The notes beneath the pieces were generated by a model. It was not told the origin of the DNA. It did no database searches and saw only the letters and a program-made list of their open reading frames with translations. Positions 54,792 to 63,760 of a stretch of 64,000 nt of DNA are shown in pieces. The first letter of the stretch is position 1; every line of letters begins with the position of its first letter. A program made the translations under genes and the position numbers. Source of the stretch: Coleofasciculus sp. FACHB-T130 (GTDB taxonomy: Bacteria > Cyanobacteriota > Cyanobacteriia > Cyanobacteriales > FACHB-T130); assembly GCF_014695375.1 (NCBI RefSeq), contig NZ_JACJOG010000038.1, forward strand, positions 203,758 through 267,757. The letters are read 5' to 3'.

Positions 54792-55382
54792 TTACACCTT
54801 CACTTCCTCGGCAAAACTTCCCCAACGGACGAACTCGAAAGGACCCCCGACCGATCCCCAAATATGCTCATCGGTTTCGGGATCGCGTCCCCGATCGAGA
54901 CTGATAAACCTGTTTTCGTCAATCTCAAAGGTGCTGTCGAGATAGGTGTTTTGACCTTTGCGAACCACCATACAACCTTTACCGGGTTCGACGTAACCTT
55001 TGAAGCTGTGACCTGTCCATTCGACGATCATGTTACAGCCTGGTAATTTTTCCAGTTGGTCTGCTTTGAGGTTATGCAGGCGCTTGGGGTCGCGGGAGGC
55101 ACCATAAAATTGTTCTTCATTCTTAACTGTGTAGTTTTCAATTTCGATGCGATCGCCATTCGTAATTAACTTTAAAACCCGCAGCCGATATGGGTCATTA
55201 ATCATATAGTCATACGCTTGTTCCACCAGGAAACTCACGCCCGACAACAGTTCCAGGGGTAGAGGACGCATACAGACGCGGATATGGGCAAAGATGGGAG
55301 GATTTTCAAATGCTTGTGCTTGGTTGCTGAAATCTGCTGCCATCCAGCGAGCTAAGGTAGCAATATCAGTAGAATGCGTCAT
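54792..55382 (-). CDS. cpcT: Phycocyanobilin lyase CpcT
   Basis: 196 residues, the size of CpcT/CpeT. It starts MTHSTDIATLARWMAADF, with FAHIRVCMRPLPLELLSG, IEIENYTVKNEEQFYGASR, GCNMIVEWTGHSFKGYVEPG and FISLDRGRDPETDEHIWGSV. The family folds as a calycin-like beta barrel and attaches phycocyanobilin to Cys153 of the phycocyanin beta subunit. The divergent ADP-ribosylglycohydrolase starts 82 bp away. No phycobiliprotein gene is in this window. Confidence 0.96.
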   Translation of the reverse strand: MTHSTDIATLARWMAADFSNQAQAFENPPIFAHIRVCMRPLPLELLSGVSFLVEQAYDYMINDPYRLRVLKLITNGDRIEIENYTVKNEEQFYGASRDPKRLHNLKADQLEKLPGCNMIVEWTGHSFKGYVEPGKGCMVVRKGQNTYLDSTFEIDENRFISLDRGRDPETDEHIWGSVGGPFEFVRWGSFAEEVKV

Positions 55383-55464
55383 TGTTTATTAAAATGCCGT
55401 TGTTGAGAAATGATCCCCCTTATTTTAAGATGCGCGATCGCTCCTCCTAAAGTTTCTTGAAACG

Positions 55465-56379
55465 ATGAAGCCACTAGAACGAATGCAGTTGTCTTTGACG
55501 GGGCTTTCTGTCGGAGATGCCTTGGGTGAAAGGTTTTTTGGGTTGGTAGAGGAACTGAACGAAAGAATTCAACAGCGTCAAGTTCCTCCCAGACGCTGGT
55601 GCTACAGTGACGATACCGAGATGGCACTGTCTATCGTGGAGACACTGTGGCGTTATGGGAGGATAGATCCCGATGCTCTTGCCGCAGCGTTTGCCGAACG
55701 CTTCAACCCTTCTCGCGGCTACGGTGCAGGGGCGCAGCTGCTGCTAACAAGGCTGCAATGGGGCGCAGACTGGCGCACGGCAGCTTCGGAGATGTTCGGG
55801 GGTACTGGTTCTTATGGCAATGGTGCAGCGATGCGGGTAGCACCGTTAGGCGCTTATTTTGCTGACAATCTGGAAGCAGTGCGAGAAAATGCAATTCTTT
55901 CAGCGCAACCAACACACGCTCATCCAGAGGGAATTGCTGGAGCGATCGCTGTTGCAGTTGCTGCTGCGATCGCTTACAGGGTGGGTGAAGGTGAATTTAT
56001 GTCTGGAGAGCAATTTCTCCAACAGGTTGCTCTGAATGTCCCGGAAAGCGAGATTCAGAGCAGCATTCGGCAAGCGATAGATATTCCGAGCGAGCGCTCT
56101 CCACCTGTGGTAGCGCAACAACTGGGTTCCGGCTACAAAATTTCAGCTCAAGATACGGTGCCTTTTGCCCTGTGGTGTGCTGCCCATCATTTGGAAGACT
56201 ACCAGGAAGCTTTCTGGGCGACAATTAGCGGTTTAGGCGACATGGACACAAACTGCGCCATTGTAGGCGGGATTGTTGCCCTTTCCGCACGCCAAAAAGG
56301 AGTCCCTACCCCGTGGATTCAGGCGAGGGAACCGTTGCCAGATAATTTTTCAAGCATTTTTGCTGGCGAAAGTTATTAA
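55465..56379 (+). CDS. ADP-ribosylglycohydrolase family protein
   Basis: 304 residues. Metal-binding motifs of the DraG/ARH family are present: GDALGERF near the start, CYSDDTEMALS (SDDT), and the C-terminal GLGDMDTNCAIVGG (DMDTN). It should remove ADP-ribose from arginine (as DraG) or act on related substrates. Divergent from cpcT. No nitrogenase gene is nearby, so the DraG role is not suggested by context. Confidence 0.92.
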   Translation: MKPLERMQLSLTGLSVGDALGERFFGLVEELNERIQQRQVPPRRWCYSDDTEMALSIVETLWRYGRIDPDALAAAFAERFNPSRGYGAGAQLLLTRLQWGADWRTAASEMFGGTGSYGNGAAMRVAPLGAYFADNLEAVRENAILSAQPTHAHPEGIAGAIAVAVAAAIAYRVGEGEFMSGEQFLQQVALNVPESEIQSSIRQAIDIPSERSPPVVAQQLGSGYKISAQDTVPFALWCAAHHLEDYQEAFWATISGLGDMDTNCAIVGGIVALSARQKGVPTPWIQAREPLPDNFSSIFAGESY

Positions 56380-56550
56380 AAATGCAAAATCAAGTTAAAA
56401 AACTGAACGCGCTACCCGTTTTAGGTAGATGCACAGGAGATACACACAAGATTTTCTTGCTCCCCTCTCCGTGAAGGTCGAGTGGCTAAGTGTGAAGTTT
56501 TTCTTATCGCATTCAAATAGGTTTAAGCTGAAGAAAAAATTCCCTTTTTG

Positions 56551-56991
56551 TTATTTTTTTTTAGGTTCCTCTATCTGGGCTGGGCACACTGCTTGATAAA
56601 AATCCCCGATGATACTTCCCGATTGAATTTTTGCTTCTAGCAGCTTGTCGTTTTTACCTACATCGATATCCCCGACAATCCGACCGCTTTGGTCAAAACG
56701 AATAGACCGACGCCATCGGAATAAGCCTTTTTTACACTCTATTGCATGATAATTGTCCACCCCAATCGCACCATCTGCTTCCGGAGCTTGAAACAGATTC
56801 CGTCGCCAGAATTCTACAAGATTTCCCTGACGCACAATCCGCGCATCGTCGATATAGATAGGGGTGTTGTCGAGGGTTTTGCTTACGGGCACCCAAGCCG
56901 CGATCGCTCTTGACGTAGCAATCATTGTCATCAAGCTGATCCCGGATACTATAGCTAGACGCGAAGGTTGAAAGGTAAGCAACTTAGTCAT
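56551..56991 (-). CDS. Small secreted protein, surface-adhesin-E-like
   Basis: 146 residues. Signal peptide (LAIVSGISLMTMIATSRAIAA, about 12-32). The mature part reads WVPVSKTLDNTPIYIDDARI, then VRQGNLVEFWRR, the arrangement of Adhesin-E-like proteins (PF16747). A cysteine pair (IECKKGLF, AVCPAQIE) could form a disulfide. It is an exported protein of unknown partner. It lies downstream of the phytase-like lipoprotein gene on the same strand (59 bp), so they may form an operon. Confidence 0.75.
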   Translation of the reverse strand: MTKLLTFQPSRLAIVSGISLMTMIATSRAIAAWVPVSKTLDNTPIYIDDARIVRQGNLVEFWRRNLFQAPEADGAIGVDNYHAIECKKGLFRWRRSIRFDQSGRIVGDIDVGKNDKLLEAKIQSGSIIGDFYQAVCPAQIEEPKKK

Positions 56992-57050
56992 GGGATTGCA
57001 AAGATTATCGAGATGAATGGAAGGGTGATAAATGCGAGCGTTAACTGTTT

Positions 57051-58229
57051 TTAACGCTTACTTTTGAGCCGGAACAATAGGAACTGAGTCGTCTGTTTAT
57101 CTTGGAAATTATCATCACTGACTAGAAGTAAACTTTGGCTGCCATCCGGCAAGCGGGGGCCAATAGTCATGCCTTCCAAATTGCCCAACGGAATGCCTAT
57201 TTCATCCAAGTCCAACAGCAACTTTTTCTTCACTGGCTCAATCCCAGTAAGCTCACCTTTAAGGCTGGGGACACTAGAAATATCTGTTGCCCCGCCCATT
57301 GCTGCCTGATAAATTCTCACCCTGTAACCTAACAGGCTCAAAGAACGTTCCAAGGTGAGGAAGTGCCCCCCTGCATCTAAAGATAAAAATTCCGGCAAGC
57401 CATCTTTGAGTGCCCCACTTGGAGGCGGTTCCATTTCGTATAAATGTTCGGCAATCAGCAGCGGTGGGCCATCGCTGAGCAAATAGTGCAAGATCCGACA
57501 TTTTGCTCCCTGCTTTGAACTAATTGCTTCGCTATCCTGCATCAATGATGACTCAGTGGCAGTAAATAGACGAAACGGTTCCCCGGTTGCTGGGAGAGTA
57601 CCGACGGGATTGAGGGTGAGGGCTTCAAACCCCAGGTTATTCTGGATGCCACGAGTCTGGGTTTTGTTGCCGCTGACATCGGGAAGATAGCGTTCCGGGA
57701 TGGGTAAGTTCTGCCGCAGGCGTCCAGTTTTTAAGTCAAATTCCCCGATAAAGGGGGGAATGCCATCGCGGGCGACCCCTTCGCTAGAGATAAATACGGA
57801 TTGTTGAGGAGACACGGCAATCCCTTCCGTATCCACTGTACTTTTGGGATAGGTGTTGCCATCTTCCTTTGTTAGAAAAGTAACGTCCTCAACTTCTACT
57901 TTCTGGATGCCAATTTTGCCATCGCTAGCGTCATCGATAACCATGTTAAGGGTATAAAACCGGGCTGGGGCAAACTTGCTGCGGTCATCTGAAATTGCGT
58001 AAAAACGGTTCTGCTTCCGGTCGTAGGTTAGCCCCGATAAGCCGGAAACAGGTGTATCCTTAAATTTCGTCTTGGGCAGCTGGTATTCCCCCAAAAAGTC
58101 GAGGGATAGATCCAGAAAAACTCGATCTTGCGTCATTCCTGGCTGGACTCCGCAGGAAGTGACAAAAGTCAATAAGGCGATCGCTATCCCCAGCACCCAA
58201 GATCGTGGTCTAAATTGCCCACCGTTCAC
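57051..58229 (-). CDS. Esterase-like activity of phytase family lipoprotein
   Basis: 392 residues. Lipoprotein signal: hydrophobic GIAIALLTFVTSCGVQ with a VTSC lipobox. The mature protein matches the phytase-like/esterase-like family (PF13449): LSGLTYDRKQNRFYAISDDRS, TEGIAVSPQQSVFISSEGV, NNLGFEALTLNPVG and GLTIGPRLPDGSQSLLLVSDDNF-type blades of a beta propeller. It is probably periplasmic or outer-membrane anchored. Substrate unknown. The gene upstream of the adhesin-E-like gene, probably in the same transcript. Confidence 0.88.
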   Translation of the reverse strand: MNGGQFRPRSWVLGIAIALLTFVTSCGVQPGMTQDRVFLDLSLDFLGEYQLPKTKFKDTPVSGLSGLTYDRKQNRFYAISDDRSKFAPARFYTLNMVIDDASDGKIGIQKVEVEDVTFLTKEDGNTYPKSTVDTEGIAVSPQQSVFISSEGVARDGIPPFIGEFDLKTGRLRQNLPIPERYLPDVSGNKTQTRGIQNNLGFEALTLNPVGTLPATGEPFRLFTATESSLMQDSEAISSKQGAKCRILHYLLSDGPPLLIAEHLYEMEPPPSGALKDGLPEFLSLDAGGHFLTLERSLSLLGYRVRIYQAAMGGATDISSVPSLKGELTGIEPVKKKLLLDLDEIGIPLGNLEGMTIGPRLPDGSQSLLLVSDDNFQDKQTTQFLLFRLKSKR

Positions 58230-58379
58230 CAGCTTTCTCCTAAACTTTACAACAAGCGCGGAAACTATCGCTTTACTGTAGCAGTCAGTTGGGTGAGAAA
58301 CGCTACAACTTCTGATATTAACCAGGTCTGCTTGTATAGTTTGTTATTAACAATTTAAACTGCTCGCGCTAAAAATATT

Positions 58380-59708
58380 ATGCAGAATTTGCTTGCTCGT
58401 CTGTGGTTGCAGCAACGTCGCTCAAGCGCTTTAGGACTGGGAATTGCTGCCGTTTTGTTCCTACTGTGTTCCGGTTCTGCCGGATGGGCAGCAACTGCGG
58501 CGGATAATAAACCCAAACCCAACCCCTTAGAGATAACGACACCCGATCCACTGCTGCCGCAGCCGCAAGTAGATCGTCCCCTGACACCTGGAGAAATCAG
58601 CCAATTCAGGCAGGCTCTGGATGAATTAAATGCTCAGGCAGCTGCTCAGCTTAAAGCCGGTAATGCACCGGCAGCGTTTGAAATTTGGTATCGGGAATTG
58701 CGATTGCGGCGATCGCTAGGGACGGTGGAAGAGGTGGAAGCGCTAGGACGAGTTGGAGCGATCGCTTGGGAAAATAATCAAAAACTTGATTTGCAAATCA
58801 TCACCAAGCGTTTGCAAGCAATTCAGGATCGGGCTTTTGGCAGGACACCAGAGCCGAAAGGCAAAACGCCGCGCCAGCAAACAAACTTGAATGGAGGCAA
58901 AACTGAAGAAATTGTTTTGTCTTCCCCTGTCTCGGCAGTGGACATAAAGCTGTTGCAAGCTTTGGGTCAAGCTTACCAGCAGATACGACTGCCAGCCCCC
59001 GCGCTGGAGGATTATCAGCTGTTGCTGGCTGATGCACGGCAGCGCCAAGATAAAGCCACAGAAGAGGCAATGCTGAAAATCATTGCCCAATTGCACCTGA
59101 ACTGGTTTGATTATCCTAAGGCAGCGGCAACTTATGAGGAATTGCTGAGTTTTGCCACTCAACAGGGCGATACGGTCAACCAAGTGGTTTATCTGCAACA
59201 GCTGACTTACATTTACGACAAGGCGAAGCAACCGGAAAATTCTTTAAAAGTGAAGCAACGGCTGGCAGAAAGTTACCTCGCCATTAATGATTTAACTCAG
59301 ATACCAGCGTTGAAGATAGCGATCGCTACTGATTACGAAGCTCTCAAACAACCAGACGAAGCGAGTAAAAACTACCAAGAAGCCTATAATATAGCGTGGT
59401 CTTTACAGCAGTTCGCTTCTGCCAGCGAAGCTTTGAAAAAACTAGGAGATCTCTACCGAACTTATAAACAACCTGAATATGCTTTGCAGGTTTATCAAAC
59501 TCTTTTGCAGGTAGAGCGGCAGTCCTACGATTACTATAACTTGATGAAAACCTACGACCAAATCGGTCAGATTTATCTAGAACGCGGGGACTTAGCGCCA
59601 GCAAAAGCAGCGTTTGAACAAGGGTTGGAATTAGCAAAGTCGTTAAAGTATCAGGAAACTTACTTTGCCAATCAGCTAGCGCGAGTGACTCAGCAAGGTT
59701 CGCCGTAG
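58380..59708 (+). CDS. Exported TPR-repeat protein
   Basis: 442 residues. Hydrophobic N-terminal segment (LGIAAVLFLLCSGSAGWAA, about 21-40) consistent with a signal peptide. A Pro-rich linker is followed by several TPR helices from about 185 to 435, e.g. AAATYEELLSFATQQGDTVN, YALQVYQTLLQVERQ and QIGQIYLERGDLAPAKAAFE. It probably acts as a scaffold at the periplasm or membrane. Divergent from the phytase-like gene. No partner is suggested by context. Confidence 0.85.
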   Translation: MQNLLARLWLQQRRSSALGLGIAAVLFLLCSGSAGWAATAADNKPKPNPLEITTPDPLLPQPQVDRPLTPGEISQFRQALDELNAQAAAQLKAGNAPAAFEIWYRELRLRRSLGTVEEVEALGRVGAIAWENNQKLDLQIITKRLQAIQDRAFGRTPEPKGKTPRQQTNLNGGKTEEIVLSSPVSAVDIKLLQALGQAYQQIRLPAPALEDYQLLLADARQRQDKATEEAMLKIIAQLHLNWFDYPKAAATYEELLSFATQQGDTVNQVVYLQQLTYIYDKAKQPENSLKVKQRLAESYLAINDLTQIPALKIAIATDYEALKQPDEASKNYQEAYNIAWSLQQFASASEALKKLGDLYRTYKQPEYALQVYQTLLQVERQSYDYYNLMKTYDQIGQIYLERGDLAPAKAAFEQGLELAKSLKYQETYFANQLARVTQQGSP

Positions 59709-60234
59709 ATATCAGTTCAGAGAAAAGCGAGTTCTTGTTATCTATAGGGCGCAAGCATTTCCAATCCCTAATCAAAAATGGTCTAACTGGGCATTCTGCC
59801 CTTACAGGCGTTTGTCCCAGTACAACAGAAAGCTTTATATTCCTTCAGAGAGAGTTAAGACTTCAGGAAGTTTCCCACCGAAGATTGATTCTGTTTGTTT
59901 TGGCAATTGATAACTTTATAAGTATAAAGACAGCGCGGTTCTGAGCCTAAATATTAAATATTAGAACTGCTATCAAAATTATCTCCCTTCCTGAGATAGT
60001 CTTTCTTCCTTGGTTATAGACTTCTGTGATTTGGTGTTTGCTCTTAGAGCCAAGTAGAAATGCTTGGTTCGTTTTTTTTTATTACAAAATGAGTACATCT
60101 TACTTTTGTAAAAATGCAAGCGTGAGTTTAGTCACGGTTTTAGAAATCAAGAAAAAACTGTAAAGGTAAGGTTACTTTCTATCTTCCAGGAAGGTTTTCT
60201 GGGTGTTTTAGTGGCTTACATCAGTTGTCTTGCG
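59709..60234. other. Intergenic region between convergent genes
   Basis: 526 bp. The one open frame of about 69 codons (59735-59944) has no protein-like features. A hairpin gagccaagtagaaatgcttggttc (about 60047-60070) is seen. Both flanking genes end here, so terminators are expected but none is convincing. Confidence 0.4.
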
Positions 60235-61482
60235 TCAGCTAGACAGTAATTCCACAAGCGTTTTACTTAGATATTCATACTGCGCCGGAGTGTTGTAAAG
60301 TTGGGCTGAAATCCGAATCAGCTGTTTGGGAGGTGCAGGCCAATAAATCACCGGCACCTGAATGCCAAAGCGATCGCATAACGCATCTTGTAGCGAGGGC
60401 GTTATTTGCATCTCTCCTGGGCTATTTGGCATTTCATCCGGCAATGGCACGGTTGCCATCGAACCAATCATCTCATCGGGACACGGTGGCGACACCTGTA
60501 GCGTTTCGCAAAGTAGTTGTCGTGCTGTTAATGCCATTGCTCGGTTACGTGCCATCAATTCGCGCCATCCACCCGGCAACAGCGAACCCAAAAATCGAAT
60601 TGCCTCTGCGACACACAGATAAGCGCTGGGATCGTCGGTGCCCATCCAGTCGAATTCTAGATGAAAGCGCGATCGCTCTTTTCGGGGCGAGTTGGCACCA
60701 TGACTAATCGTTAGCGGACGAATTGCCGATTGCTTGTCGCGCCGCACATATAAAAATGCGGCTCCTTTCGGGGAACACAACCACTTATGACAGTTGCCAG
60801 TGTAATAAGTCGCTCCAAGTTCCCGCAGATTCAGCGGCAGCATCCCTGGCGCATGGGCACCGTCTATCAGGGTATCGACGCCGCGCTCTGCCAGTTGGTG
60901 AGCTAGCTGTTGGATGGGAAAAATTAGCCCTGTCTGGCTGGTTACATGATCTAGCAGCGCTAGCTTTGTTCTGGGTGAAACCCGCTCCATCACGGCTTTG
61001 ATGACTTGTTCTGGCGATGTGATGGGGAAAGGCACGGTTGCCACAACTATCCGCGCCCCAGTCCGACTGGCAATGAAATTGAGCGCATTGCGGCAGGCAT
61101 TATATTCCTGATCTGTTGTCAGTAATTCGTCGTCTTGGGAGAAATAAAGCGGGGAGCTGCTAGAATCGCCTCCCCCAAGCGATCGCAATATCGCATTCAC
61201 TCCAGTTGTTGCATTCGGGACAAATACCAACTCTTCTGGATCAGCACCCACGAACTGAGCTAACTCATCCCGCGCAGCATCCAGCAGCGGCTCAAATTCG
61301 CGCACAAAAAATCGCAAAGGTTCCCTTTCCAGTTGCGCTCGGAAGCGTTGTTGGGCTTCCAGAACTGGTAGCGGGCAAGCACCAAACGAACCATGATTCA
61401 GGAACGTTACGGCTGGGTCAAGCGACCATAACTTCTGAAATTCTGAATGACGAAGGATGAAGTCTGAAATTTTCTCTTTCAT
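60235..61482 (-). CDS. PLP-dependent aminotransferase class V, CefD-like
   Basis: 415 residues. Fold type I PLP enzyme with FLNHGSFGACP near the start, HVTSQTGLIFP, DGAHAPGMLPL and the PLP lysine in TGNCHKWLCSPKG. The family includes isopenicillin N epimerases and cysteine desulfurase-like enzymes; no beta-lactam genes lie nearby, so the epimerase name should not be taken literally. N-terminal MKEKISDFILRHSEFQKL may be partly repeat-derived. The tRNA-Asn gene lies just upstream on the same strand. Confidence 0.92.
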   Translation of the reverse strand: MKEKISDFILRHSEFQKLWSLDPAVTFLNHGSFGACPLPVLEAQQRFRAQLEREPLRFFVREFEPLLDAARDELAQFVGADPEELVFVPNATTGVNAILRSLGGGDSSSSPLYFSQDDELLTTDQEYNACRNALNFIASRTGARIVVATVPFPITSPEQVIKAVMERVSPRTKLALLDHVTSQTGLIFPIQQLAHQLAERGVDTLIDGAHAPGMLPLNLRELGATYYTGNCHKWLCSPKGAAFLYVRRDKQSAIRPLTISHGANSPRKERSRFHLEFDWMGTDDPSAYLCVAEAIRFLGSLLPGGWRELMARNRAMALTARQLLCETLQVSPPCPDEMIGSMATVPLPDEMPNSPGEMQITPSLQDALCDRFGIQVPVIYWPAPPKQLIRISAQLYNTPAQYEYLSKTLVELLSS

Positions 61483-61511
61483 GCTTCATCCTTACAATTA
61501 AATTAATTAAA

Positions 61512-61583
<72 letters not shown>

Positions 61584-61693
61584 TCGTTCACTCAATCTTT
61601 TCAACAGTTACTAATATTAGCGAGTGCCAATATAACTTGTCAAGCCCTTTTATAGTTTTCTGAGAAATTTTTTTGAGCCGAATGAATGTTCAG

Positions 61694-62242
61694 TTATTTC
61701 TGGTTCAAACGCCACTCAGCCAGACGCTCGCGAGCTTTAGCATCCAGGGAATTCGCTAAAAAACGCCCCGACGAATGTTTCTTGGGTCTATTTTTGCGTA
61801 TAACCGCACGAGCGGTTAATTCTACGTCGTAACCCAGCTGTTGCGCTGACATCCATTCTGCGCCATACCCCACTACTGTTAATTGCTGCGCCCGATCTGA
61901 TGTAGCGACAATCAAGCGCCGTGCCGATCTGTAGGGATTGTAACGAAAGGAGGCACAGGTTTTTTCGATGTAAGTATCTGCTGTCTGCCCAAAATCAGTG
62001 TAATAGACTGATAGCTCGTGGGTGATAGATTCACAATTACTGCGTGTGTCTTGATACTGGGCATCAAATACAACTTGAGTTTCAAAGCCCTTAAAAGCGC
62101 TGTAATTGACCAAAGCCTCAATTAATTCAAGACGAGCGGCTTCTAGCCCATTGCGATCGCGGGTTCTTTGCAGGTAAGACCATAGTCCAATGACGTTGTA
62201 GCCGTCAACGAGCAAAACAGCCTGCGGGGATGGGCGTTGCAT
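61694..62242 (-). CDS. NYN-domain (YacP-type) ribonuclease-like protein
   Basis: 182 residues. N-terminal AVLLVDGYNVIGLW carries the first catalytic Asp of the PIN/NYN fold. ETQVVFDAQYQDTRS, YYTDFGQTADTYIEKTC and RLIVATSDRAQQLTVVG supply the other acidic residues. Bacillus YacP (Rae1) is a ribosome-associated endoribonuclease; cyanobacterial and plastid members are poorly studied. The C-terminus is basic (AEWRLNQK). Single gene downstream of the ECF-type gene, same strand. Confidence 0.88.
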   Translation of the reverse strand: MQRPSPQAVLLVDGYNVIGLWSYLQRTRDRNGLEAARLELIEALVNYSAFKGFETQVVFDAQYQDTRSNCESITHELSVYYTDFGQTADTYIEKTCASFRYNPYRSARRLIVATSDRAQQLTVVGYGAEWMSAQQLGYDVELTARAVIRKNRPKKHSSGRFLANSLDAKARERLAEWRLNQK

Positions 62243-62363
62243 TGTTTTAAGCCAAGATTTTTTAGGTGAAAATAACTATTTCATTATCTTAACAATATAG
62301 TCAAGTCAGTTCTGTCGTCCTTTTTGCAGAACTAAACAAAACCTGCCCAAAAATAGTTTTTGT

Positions 62364-63068
62364 TTACAAGGAGGAATCTTGGGTTTGCAGGAGGCGTTGT
62401 CTTAAGCGTTTGGGTTCTCCTCGATCCACTACGCAGCCCTGCTCTAGTAAGAATGCCCCATCGGCATAATTTAACTCATCTAATCGATGCGTGACCCAAA
62501 GGGCAGTCAGACCCCGGCTTTTCACCAAGCTTTGCACTTGCGCGACTAAATCCAACTGAGAATCTGGATCGAGCAGGGCGGTGGGTTCATCTAATAGTAA
62601 GACTTCCGATCGGCGGGCGATCGCACCGGCAATGGCAATTCGCTGTTTCTGACCCCCACTCAGAGCATAGATGGGGCGTCGTTCCAGCGCGAGTAAATTA
62701 ACCGCTGCCAGTGCTTGCTCTACCCGCCCGCGTATCTCAGCGGGCGAGAGATTTTCCTCCACCAGCCCAAAGGCAACATCAGCCCCGACTGTCGGCATCA
62801 CCAACTGATGATCGGGATTCTGGAAGACAAAGCCAATTGGGTTTAATATCTGAATTTCTCCTGCTTGGGGACGCAACAGCCCAGCCAGTAATCTCAACAA
62901 TGTTGATTTTCCACTGCCGTTGGTGCCCAAAAGCATCCAGAATTCACCCTTGGGCACCTCCAGAGAACAGGAATCTAAGACTTTCTCCCCTTTAGGCCAG
63001 TTGAAGCAAAGGTCTTTGACTTGAATGGCAGGCTTGACCATTTCGACACCAGCAGGAAATGTGTTCAT
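62364..63068 (-). CDS. ECF-type ABC transporter ATPase
   Basis: 234 residues. Walker A LGTNGSGKST, Q-loop FVFQNPDHQLVMPTV (the QNPDHQL pattern typical of energy-coupling-factor ATPases), signature YALSGGQKQR, and Walker B VLLLDEPTALLD. These proteins power EcfT and a substrate-specific S component for vitamin or metal import; neither partner is in the window. Its ATG overlaps the stop of the upstream small gene by ATGA (63065-63068), implying translational coupling. An alternative start M10 is in frame. Confidence 0.92.
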   Translation of the reverse strand: MNTFPAGVEMVKPAIQVKDLCFNWPKGEKVLDSCSLEVPKGEFWMLLGTNGSGKSTLLRLLAGLLRPQAGEIQILNPIGFVFQNPDHQLVMPTVGADVAFGLVEENLSPAEIRGRVEQALAAVNLLALERRPIYALSGGQKQRIAIAGAIARRSEVLLLDEPTALLDPDSQLDLVAQVQSLVKSRGLTALWVTHRLDELNYADGAFLLEQGCVVDRGEPKRLRQRLLQTQDSSL

Positions 63069-63331
63069 TCAGCGAGGGCGAAGAAGCCGGGAGGTCTTCC
63101 AGCCGATGCTGTGCTGGATTTCTGAGATATCTGAACGGCAACAATCTCGCTACTGAGAATGCCGATTTTTTTCTCCGGCTGGCGTTCGCAAGTGAGTTCT
63201 AACAGTTGCGCGTTGCCAGAGCGGATTGCATTCAGAATTTCTTGGTAAACGCTTTGGGCATCTTCATCTGACTTCCGTTGCACCGACAACGACATCGGCG
63301 TATTTTTCAAAATTAGGTCGATTGTAAACAT
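63065..63331 (-). CDS. Small unknown protein coupled to an ECF-type ATPase gene
   Basis: 88 residues. The N-terminus is FTIDLILKNTPMSLSVQRKS, then a helical ARSVYQEI-like stretch (AQSVYQEILNAIRSGNAQLL) and a basic tail. No signal peptide; no family recognised. The stop overlaps the ATPase start by ATGA, and no other partner is close. It may regulate or stabilise the ATPase, or be unrelated apart from position. Confidence 0.72.
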   Translation of the reverse strand: MFTIDLILKNTPMSLSVQRKSDEDAQSVYQEILNAIRSGNAQLLELTCERQPEKKIGILSSEIVAVQISQKSSTASAGRPPGFFALAE

Positions 63332-63760
63332 GAGTTAAGCAATTGCAATTAAATATCGGCTCCACATCCCTAGTATCTCAGACGCGAGCCAGTTGCTGCC
63401 CGATGGGAAAATTCGTTGAGCAGGGGAGAAAGGATTTCATCTTCGCCTCTATCTTGGCGTTGGTAAGTTTCGCAAATCCTTTCCTAGCCTGGACTTTAAG
63501 CGCACTCACTTCCTGAACTGTCGCGAGTGATGAACATCTGCGATCGCATCTGTCGCCCCTACCGCTAAATATTAAAATGAGTTAAATAAATTTACCCAAA
63601 ACTGTGCAAGTTGGACATAATAAGATTAAACTCTAGTAAAGAATCGTAAACTAGATTGACATCCTAGTTTGTTTTCTGCGTAGCCCATCTAGTTACAGAT
63701 GGAGCCAGCAGAAACCGCGATGACTGTACTTATAACTAACCTGTTTGGAGATTTGCTGTC
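63332..63760. promoter_or_regulatory. psbD: psbD upstream region
   Basis: 429 bp between the small gene and psbD. A candidate promoter is TTGGACA (about 63612) with tagtaa about 17 bp on, not verified. At 63673-63714 is a stem-loop in the leader. GGAG at 63747-63750 is a ribosome binding site 10 bases before the ATG. Confidence 0.45.
63673..63714 (+). promoter_or_regulatory. Stem-loop in the psbD leader
   Basis: Outer arms TTTCTGC / GCAGAAA and inner arms CCATCT / AGATGG around agttac, giving a long hairpin about 45 bp before the psbD ATG. Confidence 0.65.

Noticed and set aside
59735..59944. 69-codon plus-strand frame after the TPR gene
   Set aside because: No family features and no ribosome binding site.
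60235..61482. Isopenicillin N epimerase with a beta-lactam cluster
   Set aside because: No ACV synthetase or other cluster gene is near; only the fold and family are supported.
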